6,784 nt of DNA from Succinatimonas sp. UBA6849 (GCA_002449335.1 DKDL01000078.1:1-6784); one strand, 5' to 3'; counted from the stretch's first letter, positions 1 to 5,318 are shown. Numbers and translations are program-made. The notes: a model not told the origin generated them from the sequence alone.

Positions 1-784
1 TAGCTACCTTTAAACAACCTGTGAGTATGACTTTACTTATAATTGAAGTCTTCTTTAAAGGATCTTTTTGAGGATCTTTTAAGAAGTCTAAGAAAGATGA
101 CATTAGAATTACCATATCTTTATGGTAGTTGTTATCCTGAGCTTTAGCTAAAGGCACATCATACTCATCAATTAAGACATAAACCTGTTTCTTAAAGTGC
201 TTATAGAGCATCGAGGCTAATGAGGTTATTGCTGAGGTTGCATCTGATATAGCTTCATCATTAAATTTTCTTAAATATGCTTTGCTCGATAACTTTGAGT
301 AAGTATCTTTATCGTCTTTATTTAGAGCAGGGCTTTCTTTTAAGAAGCTGAATTCATTAGCTTTAGCTACAATAAGTTCTGCTAATTTATAATAAGCAGC
401 TGTAAAGTTCTTTCCGTAAACTCCTTTTAAAGTAATGGCAATAACAGGAAATTGTCCCATGTACTTTTTACAGAACTCTTTGTCTTCTAATATCTTTGTT
501 CCTTTAAAGAACTGATCTTGAATAGAGGTGTCACCTGGCTTTTCATAGTTGATATCAAGAAAAGACTCAAACATATTCATGAGCAAGGTCTTACCAAAAC
601 GTCTTGGTCTGGTTAAGAGCAAAACAGTAGTACCATTGATTAAAGAATCATCATCTACAGCTTCATCCTCTGAGAATACAGCCTTTAAGTATGGAGTCTT
701 ATCTACGTAGTAACGGTTCTTTTCTCTAATATCAGCAAAGGTATCACCAGTTACTGGTAAGGCTAAGAATTGTTTGTTGCTCAT
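1..784 (-). CDS. AAA-ATPase-like / PD-(D/E)XK nuclease family protein, 3'-truncated by the window edge
   Basis: This reading frame starts at the ATG complementary to 782-784 and stays open to base 1, giving 261 residues; the C-terminal half lies outside the window. A ribosome-binding site (TAAAGGA) nine bases upstream supports the start. The visible part matches the N-terminal ATPase domain of the family (AAA-ATPase_like, usually followed by a DUF1703 PD-(D/E)XK nuclease domain). There is an N-terminal FADIREKNRYYVDKTPYL segment (residues 16-33), a P-loop variant RPRRFGKT (59-66), a Walker B-like YVLIDEYD (202-209), and the start of the sensor-type segment LTGCLKVA (254-261). Family members are usually around 500 residues or more. 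Their function is not established; they are often multi-copy and are suspected to be mobile or defence related. No membrane segment is seen. Family membership is confident, function is not, and the nuclease domain cannot be checked here. Confidence 0.9.
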   Translation of the reverse strand, partial: MSNKQFLALPVTGDTFADIREKNRYYVDKTPYLKAVFSEDEAVDDDSLINGTTVLLLTRPRRFGKTLLMNMFESFLDINYEKPGDTSIQDQFFKGTKILEDKEFCKKYMGQFPVIAITLKGVYGKNFTAAYYKLAELIVAKANEFSFLKESPALNKDDKDTYSKLSSKAYLRKFNDEAISDATSAITSLASMLYKHFKKQVYVLIDEYDVPLAKAQDNNYHKDMVILMSSFLDFLKDPQKDPLKKTSIISKVILTGCLKVA

Positions 785-793
785 ATTTGTAAA

Positions 794-821
794 TCCTTTA
801 TCATCATTGATAATGATTATA
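794..821 (-). promoter_or_regulatory. Putative -10 box and ribosome-binding site of the leftward ATPase/nuclease gene
   Basis: Read on the minus strand, a perfect TATAAT lies at 821-816 and a TAAAGGA ribosome-binding site at 800-794, nine bases before the ATG. This implies a short leader of about 25 bases. No good -35 box is found 16-18 bases further upstream, so the promoter may be weak or need an activator. The -10 box overlaps an inverted repeat, ATCATT-GAT-AATGAT at 803-817, which could be an operator. The ribosome-binding site is well supported; the promoter is inferred. Confidence 0.5.
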
Positions 822-854
822 CATTATGTAATTTGACACCTTCGTTTATTTTTC

Positions 855-867
855 TGCACTTTGTGCA
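855..867. promoter_or_regulatory. Short perfect inverted repeat (TGCAC-TTT-GTGCA) in the divergent intergenic region
   Basis: TGCAC at 855-859 and GTGCA at 863-867 form a perfect five-base dyad with a three-base spacer. It overlaps a direct repeat of GCACTTT (856-862 and 865-871, period nine). It lies about 35 bases upstream of the leftward -10 box, a plausible position for a regulator site. A dyad of this size can occur by chance in AT-rich DNA, although the G/C-containing arms make it stand out from its surroundings. A second, plainer palindrome, ATTGATCAAT, lies at 886-895. Confidence 0.25.
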
Positions 868-1015
868 CTTTTACGAGAGTAATTTATTGATCAATGAAGT
901 AATTACCTTTTGAGACAGAAATTCTGAAACAAGACGATTTTTGTAAAAAAAACATGTCCTAACTTTCAATCTTGGCTCTAAACTAGACATGATTTAAAAA
1001 AACAAGGCAATTCTT

Positions 1016-1024
1016 TGATAAAAT
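1016..1024 (+). promoter_or_regulatory. Putative extended -10 promoter of the acyltransferase gene
   Basis: TGATAAAAT has the form TGn-TAAAAT, an extended -10 element, and is followed by a G/C-rich AGCGGG stretch where a transcription start would fall. No convincing -35 box lies upstream, which is compatible with an extended -10 promoter. The resulting leader would be about 35 bases. The ribosome-binding site is weak: only AGG at 1048-1050, thirteen bases from the ATG. The same TGn-TAAAAT form occurs before slyD. Confidence 0.45.
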
Positions 1025-1063
1025 AGCGGGCAATTATATTAAGCAATAGGCAAAATACATCTT

Positions 1064-2197
1064 ATGGCTATAAATACAGAAGATAAAAAAATAACTACTT
1101 ACGACGAGATTTTTGATGACATCAGACCATGTCGTGATGATGAGGTTGAGTCAGAGTTAAACAAGATCATTTCTGATGAAATGGTTATTAGCAGTATTTT
1201 AAAATTCCGCTATCCAGTTATCTATAAAAAATTAGGCTTTATCCTAAAGCCTTTTGTGAAGATCTTTTTAAAGAAAAAGATTGCACAAATCAAGACTATT
1301 AAAGATTTCCAAGTTATCGTAGCTAACTTTGTTAAAAAGATGGTCGAGACTACAACTGACGGTCTTGAATTAGTTGGTTTTGACAAGCTAGAAAAAGGTA
1401 AAGGTTATCTCTTTATTTCAAATCATAGAGACATTTCTTTAGATCCTGCTTTTATTGATTACGCTTTATATAAGACCGGTTGTGATACTGTAAGAATTGC
1501 TATCGGTGATAATCTATTAAGAATACCTGCTGCTACCTCTTTAATGAGATTAAACAGAAGTTTCATTGTTAAAAGATCAATCGAAGCTCCCCGTGAAAAG
1601 TTAAAGGCTTTAACCCATTTATCAAACTATATTGGTCTTTCAATTGAAGAGAATAAATCAATCTGGATTGCCCAAAGAGAGGGTAGAGCTAAAGATGGTA
1701 ATGATAAGACAGAAGATGCTGTATTAAAGATGATCTCTTTATACGGTCGTCAGAAAAAACAGTCATTCTCTGAGTACATGAGTTCACTTAACATCGTACC
1801 AGTATCAATTACCTATGAGTACGATCCTAACGATTTAGCTAAAGCTAATGAGCTTTATGAAAAAGAAAAGAACGGTGAGTACCATAAAGATGAGTTCGAA
1901 GATATCGATACTATCACCAGAGGTATTCGCGGTTATAAAGGTCATGTAAAGTTAGTTGCAGGAGAGCCAATTAAAGGTGGCTTTGAAACAGCTGAAGAGT
2001 TAGCTGCAATCATTGATAACTTTGTTTGGAAGAACTACGAGTTATATCCTACAGCTTTAATTAGTGCAGGTCATGATGAGAATGTATCACCTGAAGACAA
2101 ACAGAAGTTTTTAGATAGATTGAATTCTTATCCAGAGCACCTACGCGACAGAGTTAAAGCTATGTATGCTGCTCCTTATTCGAATAAGAACAAATAA
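1064..2197 (+). CDS. PlsC-type 1-acyl-sn-glycerol-3-phosphate acyltransferase family protein
   Basis: This 377-residue protein is predicted to transfer an acyl chain to a lysophospholipid-type acceptor, most likely lysophosphatidic acid, at the inner face of the cytoplasmic membrane. The glycerolipid acyltransferase motifs appear in order: ISNHRDISLD (residues 118-127) as the catalytic His/Asp block, IGDNLLRIP (147-155) and MRLNRSFIVKR (161-171) as the second block, WIAQREGRAKDG (201-212) in place of the usual FPEGTRS, and IVPVSITYEYDP (244-255) as the fourth. It is longer than E. coli PlsC (about 245 residues). The additions are an N-terminal acidic segment with DIRPCRDDEV (19-28), a basic amphipathic stretch (50-80) that could sit on the membrane, and a C-terminal part beyond residue 300. 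No transmembrane helix is obvious. A stop codon precedes the ATG in frame, with no other usable start between. His121 and Asp127 are separated by five residues rather than the classical four. The exact substrate is not proven. Confidence 0.85.
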   Translation: MAINTEDKKITTYDEIFDDIRPCRDDEVESELNKIISDEMVISSILKFRYPVIYKKLGFILKPFVKIFLKKKIAQIKTIKDFQVIVANFVKKMVETTTDGLELVGFDKLEKGKGYLFISNHRDISLDPAFIDYALYKTGCDTVRIAIGDNLLRIPAATSLMRLNRSFIVKRSIEAPREKLKALTHLSNYIGLSIEENKSIWIAQREGRAKDGNDKTEDAVLKMISLYGRQKKQSFSEYMSSLNIVPVSITYEYDPNDLAKANELYEKEKNGEYHKDEFEDIDTITRGIRGYKGHVKLVAGEPIKGGFETAEELAAIIDNFVWKNYELYPTALISAGHDENVSPEDKQKFLDRLNSYPEHLRDRVKAMYAAPYSNKNK

Positions 2198-2222
2198 TTT
2201 AGGAAATTAGATACCAAGCTAG

Positions 2223-2264
2223 GTACTAGAACAAACCTGGTACTAGAAATTGTTGTGTACTAGA
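2223..2264. repeat. Three direct repeats of GTACTAGA with an exact 17-base period
   Basis: GTACTAGA occurs at 2223-2230, 2240-2247 and 2257-2264, each start exactly 17 bases after the last; the bases between copies are not conserved. A CTAG also sits just before the first copy (2219-2222). The array lies 26 bases after the acyltransferase stop and about 120 bases before the next start codon. GTACTAG resembles the half-site of the TrpR operator as I know it from enterics, but here the copies are direct rather than inverted. A regulatory role is inferred; the repeat itself is certain. Confidence 0.6.
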
Positions 2265-2288
2265 TAACAAGTAAGAAGACTAAATCTT

Positions 2289-2306
2289 AGTAAACGAACG
2301 TTTACT
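2289..2306. promoter_or_regulatory. 18-base perfect palindrome upstream of the lipoprotein-like gene
   Basis: AGTAAACG (2289-2296) and CGTTTACT (2299-2306) are perfect inverted arms around AA. The pattern GTAAA-N6-TTTAC matches the core of the TyrR box (TGTAAA-N6-TTTACA), except for the outermost base on each side. It also resembles LacI-family operators such as the PurR site, but with two extra central bases. It is not followed by a T-run, so it is not a terminator. It sits 75 bases before the next start codon, and I see no convincing promoter around it. Which protein binds it, if any, is unknown. Confidence 0.4.
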
Positions 2307-2380
2307 TACCTAGCAGAATAAACGCAGTAAGAACAAAAGATAAAAAATAGACAAGAAAAACAGAGGCTAAAAAGCTGAAA

Positions 2381-2980
2381 ATGTTTAATCCTATTTTTAA
2401 TGCTGACGGATCATTAAGTTACTTTAGAGTTACCTGCCTTATTGTAGCTCTAGGATGTCTTATCGGTGGCTGTGTGATGGATAGTTCATCTGACAGCAAG
2501 GCTACAGATGAGTTATCCAAAGATGTTTCAGCACAAGTTGAGAGTCAGGACTCTAATGTAGAAGCTGATGATTCCTTATCAGCAGATGAGATTAGAACCA
2601 TAGCTTTAAAAGAAGTTTATCAGGCTACAAGATATATGCAGACCTGTGGTGCTCTAGATAAAGGTTATGACAACTGCACTGTAAGCTTGAGTGAGCAGGC
2701 AAAACCATACTTTACTATGACCTTAGACACAGCAACAGATGGTTTTTCTTTAAGATTTAATGCTACAGCGAATAACTCAGATACCTGCAAGGTCTTTGAA
2801 ACAGACAGCAACGGTAGTGTTAAAGCTCTAAATGCTAAAGGTGAAGTTGATCAGAGTTGCTCTGAGGCAATTGATAAGACTTTAAAACAGTTCACCATTT
2901 CAAGAGATACAGATGCTAATGATGGTCAGTTAGCACCATCTGGATTTACTCCTATTGTTAGAAATATTTCTCAACGATAA
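2381..2980 (+). CDS. Putative exported lipoprotein with a possible type IV pilin-like C-terminal domain
   Basis: I do not recognise this 199-residue protein as a named family. Residues 17-30 form a hydrophobic segment ending in LIGGC (27-31), a plausible lipobox with Cys31 as the lipidated residue; otherwise the segment is a single membrane anchor. Residues 32-68 are a Ser/Asp/Glu-rich, probably disordered linker. Residues 69-172 look folded: a helix-like stretch (DEIRTIALKEVYQATRYMQT), then YFTMTLDTATDGFSLRFNAT and DTCKVFETDSNGSVKAL, ending near Cys160. The order helix, beta strands, then a C-x-(hydrophobic)-x-D-x-x-G turn and a late Cys resembles the globular part of type IV pilins and pseudopilins. 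However, the prepilin GFTLIE-type N-terminus is absent. The four exported cysteines (89, 99, 136, 160) could form two disulfides. The start has only a weak AGAGG at 2362-2366, fourteen bases away. A periplasmic or envelope location is likely; the function is unknown. Confidence 0.7.
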   Translation: MFNPIFNADGSLSYFRVTCLIVALGCLIGGCVMDSSSDSKATDELSKDVSAQVESQDSNVEADDSLSADEIRTIALKEVYQATRYMQTCGALDKGYDNCTVSLSEQAKPYFTMTLDTATDGFSLRFNATANNSDTCKVFETDSNGSVKALNAKGEVDQSCSEAIDKTLKQFTISRDTDANDGQLAPSGFTPIVRNISQR

Positions 2981-2993
2981 ATTAAGATTTTTC

Positions 2994-3020
2994 TGCTAAA
3001 ATCTAACCGGTTTTAGGAGG
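2994..3020 (+). promoter_or_regulatory. Putative extended -10 promoter and strong ribosome-binding site of slyD
   Basis: TGCTAAAAT at 2994-3002 has the extended -10 form TGn-TAAAAT and begins fourteen bases after the upstream stop codon. AGGAGG at 3015-3020 lies nine bases before the slyD ATG and is the strongest ribosome-binding site in the window, suggesting high translation. The -10 is overlapped by a seven-base dyad, AGATTTT (2985-2991) with AAAATCT (2998-3004), and AACCGGTT (3005-3012) is a palindrome just downstream. The leader would be very short, roughly 20 bases. The ribosome-binding site is certain; the promoter is inferred. Confidence 0.5.
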
Positions 3021-3029
3021 AATAAGAAT

Positions 3030-3710
3030 ATGAATATTACAAAAGATACCGTAGCTACATTAAGCTATACCGTAACTGAAACTAATGGTCAGGTAGTTGG
3101 CAGAACTCAGCCTGATGAGCCAGTAACTGCTCTTATCGGTCACGGCTTTTTAATCAAAGGTTTAGAGAAAGCTCTTGAAGGTCACAAGAAAGGTGACGAG
3201 TTTGCAATTCAGTTAGAGCCAAAGGATTCTTATGGTGAGTACGATAAGAACCTGGTGCAGACAATTGATAGAGCCATGTTTGGTGATTTCGAGATTGCTG
3301 TAGGTAATGTTTTTGAAGCAGATTCAGAACACGGTCCTATGGCTGTTGTAATTAAAGAAATCAATGACAAGACTGTGGTTGTTGATGGTAACCATCCATT
3401 AGCTGGTAAGACCTTAAACTTCTTAATCGTAGTTGAAGATGTTCGTGAAGCAACTCCTGAGGAAATTAAGCACGGCCATGCTCACGTAGGTGGTCACTGT
3501 CCATCAGAAGAGCATGATCATGAGCACTGTTGCTGTCACCATCATCACGATGATGATGAACACGATCATGAGCATCACTGCTGTCATGGCCACCACCATG
3601 ACGATGATCATGACGATGACGATCACGATCACCATTGCTGTCACGGTCACCACCATGATGAGCATGAGGAAGGTGAGCATCACTGCTGCCACAAACACTC
3701 TCATGAGTAA
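3030..3710 (+). CDS. slyD: FKBP-type peptidyl-prolyl cis-trans isomerase SlyD with an enlarged His/Cys metal-binding tail
   Basis: SlyD is a cytoplasmic prolyl isomerase and holdase chaperone; in E. coli it also binds nickel and helps supply it to [NiFe]-hydrogenase maturation through HypB. The FKBP part covers residues 1-140: an N-terminal strand region (DTVATLSYTVTETNGQVV), then IGHGFLIKGLEKALEGHKKGDEF (from 36), EPKDSYGEYD (63-72), an insert-in-flap chaperone domain (about 70-125) and GNHPLAGKTLNF (120-131), which closes the FKBP fold. From residue 148 to the end the chain is almost only His, Asp, Glu, Cys and Gly, with 33 His and 10 Cys in 79 residues. E. coli SlyD is 196 residues with a tail of about 50, so this 226-residue protein has a longer tail. 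The tail contains four copies of a His/Cys unit. It follows the lipoprotein-like gene by 49 bases and probably has its own promoter. The assignment is very secure; the nickel role here is inferred. Confidence 0.96.
   Translation: MNITKDTVATLSYTVTETNGQVVGRTQPDEPVTALIGHGFLIKGLEKALEGHKKGDEFAIQLEPKDSYGEYDKNLVQTIDRAMFGDFEIAVGNVFEADSEHGPMAVVIKEINDKTVVVDGNHPLAGKTLNFLIVVEDVREATPEEIKHGHAHVGGHCPSEEHDHEHCCCHHHHDDDEHDHEHHCCHGHHHDDDHDDDDHDHHCCHGHHHDEHEEGEHHCCHKHSHE
3522..3707 (+). repeat. Fourfold imperfect repeat encoding H-C-C-H metal-ligand units in the SlyD tail
   Basis: Units begin at residues 165 (EHCCCHHHHD), 182 (HHCCHGHHHD), 201 (HHCCHGHHHD) and 217 (HHCCHKHSHE), spaced 17, 19 and 16 residues apart and separated by Asp/Glu/His-rich linkers. 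The second and third units are identical as protein, yet their 30 coding bases (3573-3602 and 3630-3659) differ at five positions, all third codon positions. This pattern means the copies are not freshly duplicated and that the residues have been conserved. The repetitive CAC/CAT/GAC/GAT codons open long false frames on both strands here. Confidence 0.85.
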
Positions 3711-3728
3711 TTAAATTTTGTTAAAGAT

Positions 3729-3761
3729 AAGGCTCCTTTGTGCAGGAGCCTTTGTTGTTTT
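3729..3761 (+). terminator. Rho-independent terminator after slyD
   Basis: AAGGCTCCT (3729-3737) and AGGAGCCTT (3744-3752) form a perfect nine-base-pair stem with the loop TTGTGC, followed by a T-rich tract (TTTGTTGTTTT, 3751-3761). It begins 18 bases after the slyD stop. The T-tract ends only one base before the GGAG of the thiI ribosome-binding site, so slyD termination and thiI expression share this short stretch. The stem is G/C-rich and the call is confident, although the T-tract is interrupted by G and so may be leaky. Confidence 0.85.
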
Positions 3762-3762
3762 C

Positions 3763-3766
3763 GGAG
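3763..3766 (+). promoter_or_regulatory. thiI ribosome-binding site that decides the start codon
   Basis: GGAG lies six bases before the ATG at 3773. An in-frame GTG exists at 3740, but it sits inside the terminator loop and has no ribosome-binding site of its own. Starting at 3773 gives the family-typical N-terminus MKFIIRLFPEISIKS. No promoter fits between the terminator and this site, so transcription must come from upstream. Confidence 0.85.
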
Positions 3767-3772
3767 CACACC

Positions 3773-5242
3773 ATGAAATTTATTATTAGACTTTTCCCAG
3801 AAATCTCAATTAAGAGTAAACCAGTTCGCAACCGTCTTATAAGATTAGTTAGACAGAACATTGTTAATGTATGCAAACACCACAACATCGCAGTTAATGC
3901 CTACGCCCAGTGGGATAAGGTTGTAGCTATCTTTGGAACTGAGGAAAAGCCTGTATCAAAAGAAGATGCCATCAATGAGTTATCAAGAATTCCTGGCATT
4001 CACTCTTTCATGGAAGTAAATGAATACCCATTTACCACACTAGATTCTCTATTTGATTCAATTAAAGACGTTGTAGGTCCTTCTATTGAGAATAAGACCT
4101 TTGCTGTAAGAGTTAAGAGAAAGGGCAATCATGAGTTTAACTCTCAGCAGGCAGAGAGAATCATCGGCGGTAAATTCAAAGCCTCATTCCCAAACAAAGG
4201 TGTATGCCTAGATGATCCTGAGGTTTTAATTCATCTTGAAATTGAAAATCAGGTAGCTTATTTATCAGGTGACAAACACCTAGGTATCGGTGGCTATCCT
4301 GTAGGTTCTCAGGGAGATGTATTCTCTTTAATTTCAGGTGGTTTTGACAGTGGTGTTTCAACTTATGATGTATTGCATCGTGGTTGCAGAGTAAATTATC
4401 TGTTCTTTAACATGGGCGGTACTGCTCATGAGATTGGTGTAAAGCAGGAGAGTTACTTTATTTGGGATCGCTATGCATCTTCACATCGCGTTAAGTTTGT
4501 AACTATTCCATTTGAGCCAATTGTAGGACAGATCTTAGAGAGAACTCATCACGGTGTTAGAGGTGTGATCTTAAAGCGCATGATGATGAGAGTAGGCTCA
4601 TTGGTTGCAAAGCACTTTGATGCTGAAGCTTTAGTTACTGGTGAATCATTAGGTCAGGTATCAAGCCAGACCTTACGCAATCTAACCCATATTGATAATG
4701 TTTGTGATGTATTGCTGTTAAGGCCATTAGTTACTGCTGACAAGCAGGACATCATCGATATGTCTCGTAAGATTGGTACTATTGGTTTTGCTGAGTCCAT
4801 GCCTGAGTACTGTGGTGTAATTTCAGATCATCCAAATGTATGTCCTAGTGCTTCTTTCGTTGAAGAGGAAGAGGCTAAGATGGATCCTGATCTTGTACAA
4901 AAAGCTTTCGAAAGTATGAAGGTTGTTGATATTGCAGATATTCCAACAGATACTACCAAGCTAAAAACTGAGATCGAGGTGGTATCAGATCTGTCTAAGT
5001 CAGATGTGATCTTAGATGTAAGAGCTCCTGATGATGTTGAGAAGAAGCCATTATCAGGATTTGATAATGAAGTTATCTTGATGCCCTTCTATAAAACAGC
5101 CTCAGACTTTAACAAGTTAGATCAATTAAAGACCTATGCTCTTTACTGTGATCAGGGCGTGATGAGTACCATGCAGGCAAAACAATTAAAAGAAAAGGGC
5201 TATCACAATGTAAAGGTATTTAGACCTAACAATGACAAGTGA
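3773..5242 (+). CDS. thiI: tRNA 4-thiouridine synthase / thiamine biosynthesis sulfurtransferase ThiI, with rhodanese domain
   Basis: ThiI adenylates uridine 8 of tRNA and, using sulfur passed from IscS as a persulfide, converts it to 4-thiouridine; the rhodanese domain also supports thiazole synthesis for thiamine. At 489 residues it is close to the E. coli protein (482). Domain order is an N-terminal ferredoxin-like domain (about 1-60), THUMP (about 60-165), a PP-loop ATP pyrophosphatase domain with LISGGFDSG (186-194), and a C-terminal rhodanese domain (about 395-489). Both cysteines important in the E. coli enzyme are present: Cys347 in PEYCGVIS and Cys459 in the rhodanese loop YCDQGVMS. 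A further cysteine, Cys357, lies ten residues after Cys347. The ATG at 3773 is chosen over the upstream GTG because of its ribosome-binding site and family match. The gene lies just downstream of the slyD terminator and ends before a strong terminator. The identification is very secure. Confidence 0.97.
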   Translation: MKFIIRLFPEISIKSKPVRNRLIRLVRQNIVNVCKHHNIAVNAYAQWDKVVAIFGTEEKPVSKEDAINELSRIPGIHSFMEVNEYPFTTLDSLFDSIKDVVGPSIENKTFAVRVKRKGNHEFNSQQAERIIGGKFKASFPNKGVCLDDPEVLIHLEIENQVAYLSGDKHLGIGGYPVGSQGDVFSLISGGFDSGVSTYDVLHRGCRVNYLFFNMGGTAHEIGVKQESYFIWDRYASSHRVKFVTIPFEPIVGQILERTHHGVRGVILKRMMMRVGSLVAKHFDAEALVTGESLGQVSSQTLRNLTHIDNVCDVLLLRPLVTADKQDIIDMSRKIGTIGFAESMPEYCGVISDHPNVCPSASFVEEEEAKMDPDLVQKAFESMKVVDIADIPTDTTKLKTEIEVVSDLSKSDVILDVRAPDDVEKKPLSGFDNEVILMPFYKTASDFNKLDQLKTYALYCDQGVMSTMQAKQLKEKGYHNVKVFRPNNDK

Positions 5243-5270
5243 TAGTCACTAAGATTTGTTTGCTTTATTA

Positions 5271-5318
5271 AAAATGCAGTTTGAACAAAGAAGTCCTTTG
5301 TAAAACTGCATTTTTGTT
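5271..5318. terminator. Long hairpin terminator between thiI and the convergent gene, possibly bidirectional
   Basis: AAAATGCAGTTT (5271-5282) pairs perfectly over twelve bases with AAACTGCATTTT (5303-5314). Within the loop, ACAAAG (5285-5290) pairs with CTTTGT (5296-5301), leaving a five-base apical loop and only a GA/A internal bulge. On the plus strand the stem runs into TTTTTGTT. On the minus strand the exit is TTTTAATAAAG, so the leftward gene ending at 5351 could stop here too. The plus-strand terminator is confident; bidirectionality is inferred from symmetry and the convergent layout. Confidence 0.85.

Noticed and set aside
953..991. Inverted pair CATGTCCTA / TAGACATG as a structured RNA or attachment site
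   Set aside because: The pairing needs a bulged base and spans a 22-base unpaired loop; nothing else supports it.
2212..2225. TACC...GGTA near-palindrome after the acyltransferase stop as a terminator
   Set aside because: The stem has a central mismatch and no T-run follows it, so termination here is not supported.
3490..3714. Plus-strand open frame of 74 residues inside the slyD tail, and a 66-residue minus-strand frame at 3504-3704
   Set aside because: Both are by-products of the repetitive His/Asp codons of slyD; their translations are low-complexity Met/Thr/Ile or Val/Met/Ile strings with no ribosome-binding site.
3740..3772. In-frame GTG start that would extend ThiI by eleven residues
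   Set aside because: The GTG lies in the terminator loop without a ribosome-binding site, and the ATG at 3773 gives the family-typical N-terminus with GGAG six bases away.
4176..4361. Minus-strand open frame of 61 residues
   Set aside because: It lies wholly inside thiI, has no recognisable motif and no supporting start signal.
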